NCBI GenBank assembly: GCA_902591865.1
Contig: CACJCK010000003.1
Location: forward strand, 1-64,000
DNA: 64,000 bases
Source of the DNA: an uncultured Prochlorococcus sp.
GTDB taxonomy: Bacteria > Cyanobacteriota > Cyanobacteriia > PCC-6307 > Cyanobiaceae
Reading direction: 5' to 3'
The notes below the pieces were generated by a model that had not been told where the DNA came from, made no database searches, and saw only the letters and a list, made by a program, of their open reading frames with translations. Position 1 is the stretch's first letter; every line of letters begins with the position of its first letter. Shown here piece after piece: positions 13,389 to 26,551 of this stretch. Both the position numbers and the translations under genes were made by a program.

Positions 13389-14443
13389 TTACTATAAGAA
13401 CACTGTTGGATTTTTTTTAAAGGCCGTTTAACTGAAGCAAGGTTGATGCCTTTTTTGATAGCAAGAATTATTCCTGCAGCTTCTAAATAATTATCCACTT
13501 CAAAAAGATTAGGATAATCATAAAACTCATTTGTCACTTTTAATTTATTTTGATTTTTTACACAAATAATATTTAAACCTTTTTCAATCCCTGCTAGTAC
13601 TGCTTCTCCACCTAGTGCCCCATTAGGCACAACAATAGATTCAATCTGATCAGGGTGTAGTGAGATTGATTTTTTTTTAGCAGGCAATTCAACAATGTCA
13701 GGTGCATTGCTTAACCCAATCAGTACTGATGGTAAAAAGGTGTATCCTATTTCTTCTGCAGCTGCACGAGGATCTAAATTTTCATTCAACTCAATTGGAT
13801 TTAAAGCAGGTGCGTGAGCACAGGGAACTTTTAAGAATTTGCTAATTAAATGACTTATAACTGCTTCGACTCCAGAAATAGGATCAACCCCTTTCCCCTC
13901 TCGATAGATATTTGTTTCTAAAGAATCTGAATCATCTGGAAATTTTGCCACAATTGCTATTGCTGTAACTCCTTTTTCTATTAAACATTTTCCAGCATCA
14001 ATAAGAGCATCAGGATTTTCAATTGTGCCACAACTGATTTTCGAAGAATCAGAATCAATAACTATGTTTAATGGCTTTTTTGTAATCACATATGAATGAA
14101 CATTAATCCCTAAAGTAGAAACACATGCATCAGCAACTTGTAAATGTCTCATTAATATTTCTTTTTCAATGGCCGAATCAAAAATTATCCCAATTTTCTG
14201 TTGCTTTACGCTTTTTAAAGCAATTTCTCCTTTAGCAAGTCGGTCTAAACTATAACCCTCAACATAAAAAATATTTTTATCTTTTTCAGAAAGAGTACCA
14301 CCATTCATAACATTTGGATGAGTAATTAAACATCCGCTTGCCGATGCTAATAATTTAGCGGTAGGAAGTGCATCCCCAGCAAAACCTCCTATTTCACAAC
14401 CAATACCAGTTGGGACAATGAATATTGTTGGTGAATTTTCCAT
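13385..14443 (-). CDS. DUF3326-like conserved protein
   Basis: 352 aa; FIVPTGIGCEIGGFAGDALPTAKLLAS start, similar to the recalled DUF3326 family; function unknown. Confidence 0.75.
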   Translation of the reverse strand: MENSPTIFIVPTGIGCEIGGFAGDALPTAKLLASASGCLITHPNVMNGGTLSEKDKNIFYVEGYSLDRLAKGEIALKSVKQQKIGIIFDSAIEKEILMRHLQVADACVSTLGINVHSYVITKKPLNIVIDSDSSKISCGTIENPDALIDAGKCLIEKGVTAIAIVAKFPDDSDSLETNIYREGKGVDPISGVEAVISHLISKFLKVPCAHAPALNPIELNENLDPRAAAEEIGYTFLPSVLIGLSNAPDIVELPAKKKSISLHPDQIESIVVPNGALGGEAVLAGIEKGLNIICVKNQNKLKVTNEFYDYPNLFEVDNYLEAAGIILAIKKGINLASVKRPLKKIQQCSYSN

Positions 14444-14470
14444 TATTAAAAATATTTCAATTTATATTTT

Positions 14471-14662
14471 TTAATTAGCTAAGACAGCTTTAATTTTAAG
14501 TTTTTTTGTCCCAAAAGAGTCAAAAGAATTTTGAATATCAACAATTGACCATCGAATTAAATCACCTTTTGTTTCTAAATTTGCAATGATAAATTCCCTC
14601 AAATTTTTTAATTTTATTGAAACTGGCCAATCTAAATAATAATCAAAAGAACTTATTTTCAT
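14471..14662 (-). CDS. Small conserved hypothetical protein
   Basis: 63 aa ORF overlapping the upstream 2Fe-2S ferredoxin by 4 bp (ATGA-type coupling). Confidence 0.75.
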   Translation of the reverse strand: MKISSFDYYLDWPVSIKLKNLREFIIANLETKGDLIRWSIVDIQNSFDSFGTKKLKIKAVLAN

Positions 14663-14985
14663 TTTTGATATTTACCAAATTGATCATTATATAAATCATC
14701 TTCGACTTCTTTACCAATAACAATATTCAAATCTGACTTGGGATATGCCACGCATAAAAGTGCAAAGCCCCTTTCCCTCAAATCATCATTTAATCCCATA
14801 GCATCTTCTTGATCTACAGATCCTTTTAGTATCATTGATGCACAATCTGTACAAACTCCTGAACAACAACTACTTGGTAAATCTATTCCATTAATTTTTG
14901 CCGCTGAAATAATATCTTGATCTTCAGAACATAAAAAGCTAAAAGTCTTTTGCTCAAATTGAACTTTGATATTGTATTCAGGCAT
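14659..14985 (-). CDS. 2Fe-2S (plant-type-like) ferredoxin, non-canonical
   Basis: 108 aa; C-x4-C-x2-C motif SSCCSGVCTDCASM plus distal Cys in ALLCVAYPKSD. Confidence 0.92.
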   Translation of the reverse strand: MPEYNIKVQFEQKTFSFLCSEDQDIISAAKINGIDLPSSCCSGVCTDCASMILKGSVDQEDAMGLNDDLRERGFALLCVAYPKSDLNIVIGKEVEDDLYNDQFGKYQK

Positions 14986-15001
14986 TTCCTAAATCTTATT
15001 G

Positions 15002-15952
15002 CTAAACTGCTGAACCTCCTACAACTTCTAATATTTCTTGAGTAATAGCTGCTTGTCTTGCTTTGTTATATGTTAGGTTCAAAGTACTTGCTAATTCTTT
15101 AGCATTATCACTCGCGTTATTCATCGCAGTCATTCTGCAAGCAAGTTCTGAAGCTGCCGACTCTTGAAGAGCTCTTAGTACCTGATTCTGTAAATATAAT
15201 GGTAGTAACGAATCTAATAGTTGATCAGGACTTTGTTCGAAAACTATATCTGATGGCAACTTCTCTGAATCACTTTTTTCAATATTTGATTTTTCAACAA
15301 GTAACTTACTATCTTTTGTCGTCAATCTAAAAATTTCATCATTTTCCTCAGCAATACCTTGAGGATCAAGTGGAAGTAGTGTTTGAACGACAGGAGCGCA
15401 GCTAACTAGAGTGATGAATTTCGTATATATAATTTCTACCCTATCAGAATTTTCTGAAAGAAATTCAGCTAAAATCTCATTTGTAACACCCTCAGAGTCT
15501 TTTACTGTGGGTACCTGTTCTAGTTCTTTGAAAGTACTTTTAATTACATATCTATCCTTTCTATTTTGAAAATATCCAATAGCTTTCTTCCCTACCAAAA
15601 TCAAATTTGGCTGATACCCTTGTTTGACTAATTCTGCATATCTTATTTCTACCTTTTTTATAATATTTGTATTGTAACCGCCGCATAAACCTCTATCCGC
15701 AGTTATGCAAACCAAGGTGATGCTCTTTACTTCTCTCTTAGATAATAGAGGAGAATCGATAGTCTCGAATTGTACTCTAGATTGAATATTTTCCAAAACC
15801 CTTGCAAGTTTATCTGCAAAAGGTCTACTTTTGAGAACTTGATCTTGAGCTCGCCTTACTTTTGCCGCTGCAACAAGTCTCATAGCTTCCGTTATTTTTC
15901 TTGTATTTTTAACTGAAACGATTCGATCTCTAATCTCTTTAAGATTTGCCAT
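15002..15952 (-). CDS. atpG: ATP synthase F1 subunit gamma
   Basis: 316 aa; [36 protein letters not shown]. Confidence 0.98.
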   Translation of the reverse strand: MANLKEIRDRIVSVKNTRKITEAMRLVAAAKVRRAQDQVLKSRPFADKLARVLENIQSRVQFETIDSPLLSKREVKSITLVCITADRGLCGGYNTNIIKKVEIRYAELVKQGYQPNLILVGKKAIGYFQNRKDRYVIKSTFKELEQVPTVKDSEGVTNEILAEFLSENSDRVEIIYTKFITLVSCAPVVQTLLPLDPQGIAEENDEIFRLTTKDSKLLVEKSNIEKSDSEKLPSDIVFEQSPDQLLDSLLPLYLQNQVLRALQESAASELACRMTAMNNASDNAKELASTLNLTYNKARQAAITQEILEVVGGSAV

Positions 15953-15971
15953 GGTATCTCCTTAAATAAAT

Positions 15972-17501
<1,530 letters not shown>

Positions 17502-17519
17502 TTAAGGTTGATTTAAAAG

Positions 17520-18062
17520 TTACTTGGAGAGGGATAAGCCAAGTTTTCTTATTTGTGAAGCAAGGGAAGCATCAATTACTTTTGATCCTACACTGGCGAC
17601 GAAACCACCAATAAGAGATGGGTCGATTTTAGTTACAAGTTCTAATTTTTCTGTACCAGCAATATTGATGATCTTTTTGGTAATTAAACCTTTTTGTTCA
17701 TCAGTAAGCTCGACTGCAGAAGTAACAGTTGCCAAAGCAATATTACTATTTTCTCGGTAAATCTCTAAAAACCTATCAAGAATTGAAGTAAGGATTCCAA
17801 TTCTTTGCCTATCGGCCAATAATTTTAAGAAATTCAGTAAAGAAGAATTAACCTTATTTGAAAAAATTTCAATAATGATTTTCTTCTTAGCATCTTTTTC
17901 TAAAATGGGAGAGGATAGTGCCTTCTCCAATTCAGGGGAATTATTTATTAATTCCAAGAGTTGTTTAACCTCAGAAACCATATCTTCAATTTGCGAATTT
18001 TCGTTCACAACTTGAAGTAATGCCTCTGCGTATGGTGTAGTAACTGAATTTAAAAGTGGCAT
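17520..18062 (-). CDS. atpH: ATP synthase F1 subunit delta
   Basis: 180 aa; YAEALLQV..., DPSLIGGFVASVGSKVIDASLASQIRKL. Confidence 0.95.
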   Translation of the reverse strand: MPLLNSVTTPYAEALLQVVNENSQIEDMVSEVKQLLELINNSPELEKALSSPILEKDAKKKIIIEIFSNKVNSSLLNFLKLLADRQRIGILTSILDRFLEIYRENSNIALATVTSAVELTDEQKGLITKKIINIAGTEKLELVTKIDPSLIGGFVASVGSKVIDASLASQIRKLGLSLSK

Positions 18063-18574
18063 TAGTTCACCTCAATATTGTTAATTGATTGAGTTACCAA
18101 ATTTTCTTGTGTTGTTTTATCAAGTCGATTTGGGAGAGAATCTAAAGCTTTCTTAATTGCCAGTTCAACAGCTTCTTTTCGAAGTTGAGAAATTGCTCTG
18201 GATGCTTCAGAGCTCTCATCAGAAATTGCACTTTGTTTAATTCGTGCCATCTCCTCGATTGCTTTTTTCTCACTTTCCATTCTGATTGATTCAGATCTTT
18301 TAAGGGAATCTGCTTTAATTTGAGAAGCTTTTTCTTCTGCTGAAGATAAATCTTTTTTCGCCTTTTCTAAAGCTTGAGTTGCATTTAGAAGTCGATCTTC
18401 AGCGTCTTTTAATTCAAGAAGGATACCTTCTCTCCTTTTTTGAAGCATTTTACCTAGGAAACCAGGCAAAAATTTATAAAGGCCGAAAACCACTACAGCC
18501 CAATTAAGGATATTAGTTTCGAATAAATTGAAGTTTAATCCAAAACCTTCTGTAGCTAAAAGAGTTAAATTCAT
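18062..18574 (-). CDS. atpF: ATP synthase F0 subunit b
   Basis: 170 aa; N-terminal TM helix plus long coiled coil; operon position. Confidence 0.94.
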   Translation of the reverse strand: MNLTLLATEGFGLNFNLFETNILNWAVVVFGLYKFLPGFLGKMLQKRREGILLELKDAEDRLLNATQALEKAKKDLSSAEEKASQIKADSLKRSESIRMESEKKAIEEMARIKQSAISDESSEASRAISQLRKEAVELAIKKALDSLPNRLDKTTQENLVTQSINNIEVN

Positions 18575-19032
18575 TTTTCTAGAATCAATCTATTAACAAT
18601 AAGTTCGCTAAGATCATCAGCCTGTTTAGAAAGTTGATCACGAGCAGCTAACGTCTGACTTTCAATTTCTAGTCTTGCTTTTTCTTTTGAAGCGTTTGCT
18701 TCATTGTTTGCAAGTTCTAATGCTTCTTTATAAAGCTTGTCAGACTCATTCTCAGCTTCGCTAACAATTCTTTGAGCTTCCGTACGAGCACTTTGAAGCT
18801 GAGTTAATAAATCAGCTTCTAATTTTTTAACCTCAGAAAGTTTGTTTTTGGCCTCAATAATATTATTACTCACAAACTTTTCTCTTTTTTCTACAACATT
18901 GCCCACAGGCTTAAAAAAGAGAGAATTTAATATGTAAGTAAGCGCAACTACTTGTATCGCCATTAGTGGCAAGGTGGCATTTATATCAAATAATCCACCT
19001 TCTGTAGCACCAAAAAAATTAAAGGCCAACAT
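18571..19032 (-). CDS. atpG2: ATP synthase F0 subunit b' (b-prime)
   Basis: 153 aa; [30 protein letters not shown]; cyanobacterial/plastid b' position. Confidence 0.92.
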   Translation of the reverse strand: MLAFNFFGATEGGLFDINATLPLMAIQVVALTYILNSLFFKPVGNVVEKREKFVSNNIIEAKNKLSEVKKLEADLLTQLQSARTEAQRIVSEAENESDKLYKEALELANNEANASKEKARLEIESQTLAARDQLSKQADDLSELIVNRLILEK

Positions 19033-19100
19033 ATGATTCAGTTGAAGTTAAAAAATTAAATTTGAATATTGCTAATAAGGATTAGAAGCAATATTAACTT

Positions 19101-19364
<264 letters not shown>

Positions 19365-19409
19365 TTAATACTTGTGATAATCTTTTTGTCATACACGCTT
19401 GGACATCCT

Positions 19410-19492
19410 TTCTTTTAAGAATGGGTCTGATATTTTCAGACCTACGCGATTAGATATTTTGCCAGATTACAGACCCTTTGTAAAAGCGTCTG
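19410..19492 (-). repeat. Three consecutive inverted repeats (potential RNA hairpins) in the atpB-atpE intergenic region
   Basis: 19470-19492 cagaccctttgtaaaagcgtctg (9 pairs, one mismatch, 3-nt loop); 19424-19442 ggtctga-tattt-tcagacc (7 bp perfect); 19410-19421 ttctt-tt-aagaa. Confidence 0.8.
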
Positions 19493-19509
19493 AATGTATT
19501 GAAGGAAAG

Positions 19510-20235
19510 CTAATGATGTTCTTCAACAGCTTCTCCAATGTAGTAAGCCGCTAAAGTTGCGAAAATCAATGCCTGAATTGCACTGGTAAACAATCCTAGG
19601 AACATAACAGGTATTGGAAGAATTAGCGGAACTAAAAAGACTAGAACACCAACAACAAGTTCATCAGCCAAAATATTTCCAAATAGCCTGAAAGAGAGTG
19701 ATAAAGGTTTCGTAAAATCCTCTAGAATTTTAAATGGAAGCATAATCGGAGTTGGGTGAACATAGTATTCGAAGTATCTCCAACCCTTATTACTTAAACC
19801 TGCATAGAAATAAGAAAGTGAAACCAATAAAGCCAAGGCTATAGTTGTATTGATATCAGCAGTGGGTGCTCCTAATTCTCCACTTGGTAATTTAATCAAT
19901 CTCCAAGGAATTAAAGCTCCTCCCCAATTACTAACAAAGACGAATAAAAATAAAGTACCTATAAATGGCATCCAATCTCTGTAAACTTTTTCACCAATTT
20001 GTGTCCTAGCAAGATCTCTTATGTAATCCCATAGGAACTCAAGCAAGTTTTGAAGGCCTTTAGGATCATTTTCCATTTTTTTTGTTCCTAAAGAAATAAA
20101 AACTAATAAGGCTCCTAATAAAATCCAAGATGTTAAAAATACCTGCCCATGTAGTCTGATATTTCCAATTTGCCAATAAAGATGTTGACCAACTTCTAAT
20201 GCTGCAAAATTTGTTAGCAAGGAATTAAAGAACAT
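19510..20235 (-). CDS. atpB: ATP synthase F0 subunit a
   Basis: 241 aa; [21 protein letters not shown]. Confidence 0.97.
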   Translation of the reverse strand: MFFNSLLTNFAALEVGQHLYWQIGNIRLHGQVFLTSWILLGALLVFISLGTKKMENDPKGLQNLLEFLWDYIRDLARTQIGEKVYRDWMPFIGTLFLFVFVSNWGGALIPWRLIKLPSGELGAPTADINTTIALALLVSLSYFYAGLSNKGWRYFEYYVHPTPIMLPFKILEDFTKPLSLSFRLFGNILADELVVGVLVFLVPLILPIPVMFLGLFTSAIQALIFATLAAYYIGEAVEEHH

Positions 20236-20258
20236 TTGTTTTGAATAAAAAAATTTAC

Positions 20259-20735
20259 TTAAGAACGTGAAAAATAAAAAATGAGTGAAGGCTTATAAAT
20301 GAAAAAACCTATCATTGCAGGAAAAATATCCAAAGATCCTAGCTTGCTAGCAAAAATAAAGAGGCAAACTGGAACTAATAGTTGCAATTTTGATACACCA
20401 GATGATTCTTTACCAAGTTTCCCTATACTTTTGGCAAGCAAACGTAGGTAAAAAATGCCAGCTATTGCACCTATAAAAATACTAAAACCAAATGTAAATC
20501 CTAGAAAAATTCCAGTTATTGACGCTAATAAAATAGAAACAATAAAAGTAATTCCAAAAATTGTTAATTGCAATTTTGAGTATTCATCATTTTGAGTAAG
20601 CAAATTATATATTTGCTTGGCAATGCCAGATTTACTTTCTTTGATAATCGAATTATTCAGGAATCGAGGAGATTGAACATTCTCATTAGAGGGATGCTCA
20701 AGTTTTTTTCTATTTGAGTCCACTGATGTGAACAT
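20259..20735 (-). CDS. atpI: ATP synthase-associated membrane protein AtpI (Atp1)
   Basis: 158 aa with C-terminal TM helices, first gene of the atp operon. Confidence 0.85.
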   Translation of the reverse strand: MFTSVDSNRKKLEHPSNENVQSPRFLNNSIIKESKSGIAKQIYNLLTQNDEYSKLQLTIFGITFIVSILLASITGIFLGFTFGFSIFIGAIAGIFYLRLLAKSIGKLGKESSGVSKLQLLVPVCLFIFASKLGSLDIFPAMIGFFIYKPSLIFYFSRS

Positions 20736-20768
20736 AGTTTAGAAACCCTCTCTAAATGGTTTGAAGTA

Positions 20769-20798
20769 AGTATATAAACTCACGGAATCTATCACGGA
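20769..20798 (-). promoter_or_regulatory. Candidate atp operon promoter: TCCGTGA direct repeat upstream of a TATACT -10 element
   Basis: Minus strand TCCGTGA-TAGAT-TCCGTGA-GTTTATATACT; repeat copies at 20792-20798 and 20780-20786, TATACT at 20769-20774, 33 bp upstream of the atpI start. Confidence 0.5.
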
Positions 20799-21002
20799 GA
20801 GGTACCTTTTAGCTAGTTTTTTTCTATAAAAAATTAATTCTTAAGATTTATAATGAATCTGTAGACAATTTTTTACTTTATTCTTCCAAAAAAAAATGTA
20901 TGAAAAGTCATCTTTTTAATTGCTTTAACACTTTAAAACGTTAATAAAAGACTTGGCAAAATCTCAATTAAACGTCTCAATAGTACATATACATCTAAAA
21001 AA

Positions 21003-22238
21003 TTGGAGATAAGTCAAGAAAAAATAGTATATAAAAGAATTTCTAAAAGGAAAAAAACCTCTAGTTCTAATTACAAAAAAAATCTAAGCAATTTAACAGA
21101 GTCTATATTTCCTTTACCTTGGATGATATGGCCTTATGAGGCAAAAATCCTCTTTGTTCTCATTGGAATTTGGTCAATGTTAGGAATATGCATTCTTGGA
21201 TCATCAAGTTGGTGGGTGGCTAGTAGGGAAATGGGAAATTGGGCATACTTCTTAAAAAAACAAATTATTTGGACAATTCCAGGAATTGGTCTATTTTATT
21301 TTGTTCTGAATGCAAACATTAGAGATCTTTTGAAGTTCTCAAGAATTATTTTTTTTATTTTATTCTTTCTAATATTCCTTACCAATATTACTGGAATTAC
21401 AGTTAACGGATCTTCAAGATGGCTAGTACTAGGAAATTTACGTCTACAACCATCTGAATTAATTAAGCCTTTTCTAATTCTAGAAGCTTCTAACCTTTTC
21501 GCTCATTGGAATCTGATTAAGAAAGATAAAAAATTAATTTCAATATTCTCTTTTGGATTATTAATTTTTTTAATACTAAAGCAGCCTAATTTAAGTACTG
21601 CATCATTAACTGGAATTCTTTTTTGGGTAATGGGTTTATGTGGAGGCGTCAAACTAAGTTCTCTCTGCTCATTTGCCTCATTAGGATTTATTACTGGATG
21701 TATTAGTATCCTAAATAACGAATATCAAAAACTTAGGGTTACTTCATTTATTAATCCTTGGGAAGATCAACAGGAAAGTGGATTTCAATTGGTTCAAAGT
21801 TTATTAGCTATAGGTTCAGGTGGTCTATTCGGTAAAGGTTTTGGCTTGTCTATACAAAAATTACAGTACCTACCTTTTATGTACACAGATTTTATTTTTG
21901 CCATTTTTGCTGAAGAATTTGGTTTGTTGGGATGTACTTTGTTCCTAGGTTTTCTAGCAGTTTTCTCTTATATAACTGTAAGAATTGCTTTAAAGTGCAG
22001 GAACAACTATACAAAATTAGTTTCTATTGGATGTGGTGTATTATTAATAGGTCAATCAATAATGCATATTGCTGTAGCGACAGGCTCTATGCCTACGACA
22101 GGCTTACCACTACCTTTCATTAGTTATGGTGGGAATTCATTAATCGCATCTTTTTTTATTGCAGGGATGTTACTGAGATGTTCATTAGAATCTACAGGCT
22201 TTATAGGTATGATTAGTACACGAAAGACTCTTAATTAG
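21003..22238 (+). CDS. ftsW: Cell division protein FtsW (SEDS family)
   Basis: 411 aa, TTG start; NGSSRWLVLG, QPSELIKP, GLPLPFISYGGNSL. Confidence 0.93.
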   Translation: MEISQEKIVYKRISKRKKTSSSNYKKNLSNLTESIFPLPWMIWPYEAKILFVLIGIWSMLGICILGSSSWWVASREMGNWAYFLKKQIIWTIPGIGLFYFVLNANIRDLLKFSRIIFFILFFLIFLTNITGITVNGSSRWLVLGNLRLQPSELIKPFLILEASNLFAHWNLIKKDKKLISIFSFGLLIFLILKQPNLSTASLTGILFWVMGLCGGVKLSSLCSFASLGFITGCISILNNEYQKLRVTSFINPWEDQQESGFQLVQSLLAIGSGGLFGKGFGLSIQKLQYLPFMYTDFIFAIFAEEFGLLGCTLFLGFLAVFSYITVRIALKCRNNYTKLVSIGCGVLLIGQSIMHIAVATGSMPTTGLPLPFISYGGNSLIASFFIAGMLLRCSLESTGFIGMISTRKTLN

Positions 22239-22320
22239 TTAGAATTTGTAAGATTTAAGTGAAGCTATCGAATCATTTAATTTAGTTATTTCAGAGTTAT
22301 CTCAAAAAGGTAATCTGCTT

Positions 22321-22977
22321 ATGCAGAATAGCCTTAATAATCCTGGCCTATTCACTATATTGTTGGTTTTCATCGCAGGACTTTTAACAAGTCTTGGACC
22401 ATGCTCATTATCATTACTACCAATAACTATTGCTTATATAGGAGGAACAGAGAAAAATAAATTTAAACTAATTAGTTTTTCAGGAGGAGTCGTTTTTTCA
22501 CTCGTTGCACTTGGTGCTGCCAGTGGATTCTTGGGTAGGATATATGGGCAAATCCCATCTTATTACACTTCGGTAGTTGCCTTGATAGCAATAATGATGG
22601 GTTTAAATTTACTAGGGATTCTAAAATTTCAGTTCCCGAATGGACCTGATATGCAAATAATTGTAGATAAAATACCAACATTTCTAGCACCTTTTGCCGT
22701 AGGGACTACTTTTGGACTAGCTTCTTCACCTTGCATTACTCCAGTTTTAGCAACTCTTCTGGCTTGGGTATCGCAAGCTAAAAATCCAACAATATCTATT
22801 ATTTTTTTATTTTTCTTTGGGATAGGCCAAGTAACCCCATTAATCCTTGCAGGAGCTACTGCAGAAAACTTAAAACAATTTTTAGCGCTTAGAAAATATA
22901 GTCAAATAATTCCGACTTTAAGTGGAATTTTTTTAGTTTCCCTTGGGTTATTAAACTTATTATCAAATTGGATTTAA
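22321..22977 (+). CDS. ccdA: Cytochrome c biogenesis protein CcdA
   Basis: 218 aa; TSLGPCSLSLLPITIAYIGG and SSPCITPVLATLL Cys motifs, polytopic. Confidence 0.92.
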   Translation: MQNSLNNPGLFTILLVFIAGLLTSLGPCSLSLLPITIAYIGGTEKNKFKLISFSGGVVFSLVALGAASGFLGRIYGQIPSYYTSVVALIAIMMGLNLLGILKFQFPNGPDMQIIVDKIPTFLAPFAVGTTFGLASSPCITPVLATLLAWVSQAKNPTISIIFLFFFGIGQVTPLILAGATAENLKQFLALRKYSQIIPTLSGIFLVSLGLLNLLSNWI

Positions 22978-24264
22978 ATGATTATATTTAAGAATCTAAT
23001 ATTAAAAATATCAAGTTTAAGATTCGCCATATCACTGATAATCTTCATAGGTATTACAAGCGGCGTAGGTACTTTTATACCTCAAGGTAGTAGTAATAAA
23101 TTTTATATTGATAATTTCGATAGTTCTCCCATTTTTGGATTTTTAGATGGAGAAAAAGTCTTAAAACTTCAATTGGATCATGTATATACAAGCTTTTGGT
23201 TTTTATTTACATTAATTCTTCTTTGCATTTCTCTAGCAGCTTGTAGTTTCAGGAGGCAAATCCCTTCATTAAAAGCTTCATTAAAATGGATTGAATACAA
23301 AAGCGAAAAAAAATTTAGCAAACTGCAACTAACTACAAATCATCCAATCAATCAAGATGGAGAGCATATATCAAAAGTAGATTTATTTCTTAAAAAAAGA
23401 GGATGGAAAACATACAAATTTAAAAGTCATATTTCTGCAAGAAGGGGTTTAATTGGAAAAATCGGTCCTTTAGTTGTACATATCGGATTAATAGTTTTAC
23501 TTATAGGTTCAGCATATGGAAGTTTTACAAGTCAATCCAAAGAACAATATTTACTGCCTGGAGAAACTCTGGATCTTGTTAATGAGAGCACAAACTCAAA
23601 AGCCAATGTAAAATTAGTGGATTTTTCTATAGAACGAGAAAGTGATGGTGTACCCAAACAGTTTATTTCAAAATTAAATTTTTCTTCTGAAGATCTAAAT
23701 TTAAATGATATAAAAACCACCAAAGTTAATCACCCAATCAGGTTTAAAGGATTAACTATTTATCAAGCTGATTGGGCAATATCAAATGTTGTTTTGGAAA
23801 TAGATAATATCCTTTATCAATTACAACTAAAGGAGATTCCCGAAATCGGTAATCAAGTTTGGGGAGTTTTAATTGAATTAGGATCGGAGACAAAAAAAAA
23901 TTATCTTTTAACAATAGATAATGAAAATGGTCCACTTAAAATTTCGAATATAGAAAATTTTTCCGGGAATAATCTCTTTATCAATGACAATCCTATAGAA
24001 GTCAATTCTTCAAAAGTATCTCTGAAAAAAATAATCCCCAGCAGTGGTTTAATAATTAAAAATGATCCGTCTATACCATTTATTTACTTTTCTTTTCTTT
24101 TAATAATTTTTGGAACAATAATAAGTCTTATACCAACTAATCAATTATGGATTCTTGTAAATAAAGAATCCCAAAAGTTATCTATTGGAGGCCTTAGCAA
24201 TAAAAATCTAGTTGGTTTTAAAAAAGAATTTTTTAAATTATCAGAAGAAATCAAAAATTTTTAA
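22978..24264 (+). CDS. ccs1: Cytochrome c biogenesis protein Ccs1/CcsB (ResB family)
   Basis: 428 aa; [46 protein letters not shown], directly downstream of ccdA. Confidence 0.92.
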   Translation: MIIFKNLILKISSLRFAISLIIFIGITSGVGTFIPQGSSNKFYIDNFDSSPIFGFLDGEKVLKLQLDHVYTSFWFLFTLILLCISLAACSFRRQIPSLKASLKWIEYKSEKKFSKLQLTTNHPINQDGEHISKVDLFLKKRGWKTYKFKSHISARRGLIGKIGPLVVHIGLIVLLIGSAYGSFTSQSKEQYLLPGETLDLVNESTNSKANVKLVDFSIERESDGVPKQFISKLNFSSEDLNLNDIKTTKVNHPIRFKGLTIYQADWAISNVVLEIDNILYQLQLKEIPEIGNQVWGVLIELGSETKKNYLLTIDNENGPLKISNIENFSGNNLFINDNPIEVNSSKVSLKKIIPSSGLIIKNDPSIPFIYFSFLLIIFGTIISLIPTNQLWILVNKESQKLSIGGLSNKNLVGFKKEFFKLSEEIKNF

Positions 24265-24671
24265 TTTCTTTTCTGTCCACTAAAAATATCTAACTGCATA
24301 GAAACATTCCCTCTAGGGTTAAATGCAGCATTTAAATGTATCCAGTGAGGAGAACCTTCATTTAATAAATCATCCATAATTCTATTCACAACTTCCTCAT
24401 GTGATATTTTTATATCTCTAAAATTATTAATATAAAGCTTTAAAGACTTCAACTCATAAACTCTCAAATTAGGTTGATAAATAATATTTAGCTTTGCAAA
24501 ATCTGGATAACCAGAAAAGGGACACTTACATGTAAATTCAGGTAACTGAATAGAAATTTCATAAATTCTTTTCTTGTTTGGATTATCGAAACAAATTATT
24601 TTTGATTCTTCAATAATTCTTTCACCATATAGCGGTCTTTGAGTCGAATCATCTAATTTAGCTGTACTCAT
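24261..24671 (-). CDS. queF: NADPH-dependent 7-cyano-7-deazaguanine reductase
   Basis: 136 aa; [36 protein letters not shown]. Confidence 0.95.
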   Translation of the reverse strand: MSTAKLDDSTQRPLYGERIIEESKIICFDNPNKKRIYEISIQLPEFTCKCPFSGYPDFAKLNIIYQPNLRVYELKSLKLYINNFRDIKISHEEVVNRIMDDLLNEGSPHWIHLNAAFNPRGNVSMQLDIFSGQKRN

Positions 24672-24783
24672 TTTTAGTAGAACTTATTTACTAAACCTAT
24701 ATAAAAAGATCAAAATCTGCAAAAATCTCAACAAGCTTAAGTATTACAATTCAATAAGTCAAAAGCCGTTAAATCTTATTTTT

Positions 24784-24797
24784 GTATCATACATAAC
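24784..24797 (+). promoter_or_regulatory. Candidate NtcA-like site (GT-N10-AC)
   Basis: GTATCATACATAAC followed after 22-24 bp by TTTATA/TATATG; upstream of a small ORF and glnB. Confidence 0.35.
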
Positions 24798-24848
24798 ATT
24801 CATAAAGTCGGTTAAAAGGTTTATATGTTTTTAATTCAAAAAAAATTA

Positions 24849-25094
24849 ATGGACATTTGTTTGATAACTATCGATAACAATTTAAATAAATCCCTTCAAC
24901 CGAAAAGCGCAATTGGCATGTTATGGCTTCAAACACACTTTGAAAATGATCAGTGGGAAGCATTATCAAATAGTACAGTAATTATTTCTGAAGAAAATTC
25001 CCAATTATTAATTGAAGACGCCACCAATGCAGGCCTTGATATTAAATGTTTTTCTGATATTTCAATCTTGGATGTTTTCCCAAAAAACAATTAA
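24849..25094 (+). CDS. Small conserved hypothetical protein upstream of glnB
   Basis: ORF track gives ATG 24825; an in-frame ATG at 24849 (MDICLITIDNNLNK...) is the more likely start given the lysine/phenylalanine-rich leader (MFLIQKKL). Confidence 0.65.
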   Translation: MDICLITIDNNLNKSLQPKSAIGMLWLQTHFENDQWEALSNSTVIISEENSQLLIEDATNAGLDIKCFSDISILDVFPKNN

Positions 25095-25457
<363 letters not shown>

Positions 25458-25458
25458 T

Positions 25459-26271
25459 TCAAAGAGTTTCTTTTACTAGATTTTGTATATATTCACTATT
25501 AATCCTTTTATTTGATTGATTTCCTAAGGTCATCCAAGCTAGATATTCATGATTTCCGGCAGGGCCGACTAGCGGAGAAGCAATCAAATTCTTTATATCC
25601 CATTGGAAATTCTTAGCAGCATAAATAACAGACTCTATAGCCTCAGTATGGAATTTAGGATTACGAACAACACCACCTTTACTGACTTTTTCTTTACCGA
25701 CCTCAAATTGGGGTTTAATTAAAAATATTCCCTCAATACAATCACCTTCTAATAAATTACCAATAGATTGAAAAACTAACTTCAATGAAATAAAAGACAA
25801 ATCAGCAACCACAAAATTTGGTAATTCATTACTTCTAGATAACAGATCATTAGGTTTTAAATTTCGAATATTAGTTCGTTCAAAAAGTATGACTTTTGGG
25901 TTATTTCTAATCTTCCATGCAGTTTGTCCATAACCAACATCTATCCCATAAACTAACTTTGCCCCTTGTTGCAATAAGCAATCAGTAAATCCACCGGTAG
26001 AGATTCCAGCGTCAAGGCATATTTTGTCTTTTACTTTAATTTCAAGTTTTTTAAAAGCCTCCAATAATTTTTCGCCGCCCCTTGATACAAACATAGGTGT
26101 GGAATCAATAAAAAATTGAGATCCAATTATTACTTGTTGACCTGGTTTATCAAATACTTTTCCATTGATATCTCTAACCTTGCCCGCAAGAATTAAACCT
26201 TGGGCTTTTTGACGAGTTTCACATAAACCTTTATTTAGAAGATAAAGGTCTAATCTACTTTTTTTAATCAT
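25459..26271 (-). CDS. tlyA: TlyA family RNA methyltransferase
   Basis: 270 aa; S4-like N-terminus (RLDLYLLNKGLCETRQKAQGLILAGKV), DAGISTGGFTDCLLQQGA, KPQFEVGK. Confidence 0.92.
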   Translation of the reverse strand: MIKKSRLDLYLLNKGLCETRQKAQGLILAGKVRDINGKVFDKPGQQVIIGSQFFIDSTPMFVSRGGEKLLEAFKKLEIKVKDKICLDAGISTGGFTDCLLQQGAKLVYGIDVGYGQTAWKIRNNPKVILFERTNIRNLKPNDLLSRSNELPNFVVADLSFISLKLVFQSIGNLLEGDCIEGIFLIKPQFEVGKEKVSKGGVVRNPKFHTEAIESVIYAAKNFQWDIKNLIASPLVGPAGNHEYLAWMTLGNQSNKRINSEYIQNLVKETL

Positions 26272-26551
26272 CTATTAATCAAAAAAAAGACTGGATAATG
26301 AACTTCCATAAGATTAGGATCCAAATTCTTTCATACCTTCCAATTTTAAATAAGAACTAAAAAATTACCCATTGAATAACGAAAGGAACAATTGCAAACA
26401 TTTTTATATTTAAGCTTTCTTTATTAGATAGATAAATGTTACATAAGAAAATATTAATAAGGCAAATATGTTCAATGGCAAGTACATCTTCAAGGTATAG
26501 GGCAATAATTCGATTTTGTTATAAAGTTTAAATTGAAAATAAATAAAAATT

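Noticed and set aside
19424-19442. Hairpin considered as a rho-independent terminator after atpB
   Set aside because: No U-tract follows on the minus strand and atpE must be co-expressed; an RNA processing or stability role is more plausible.
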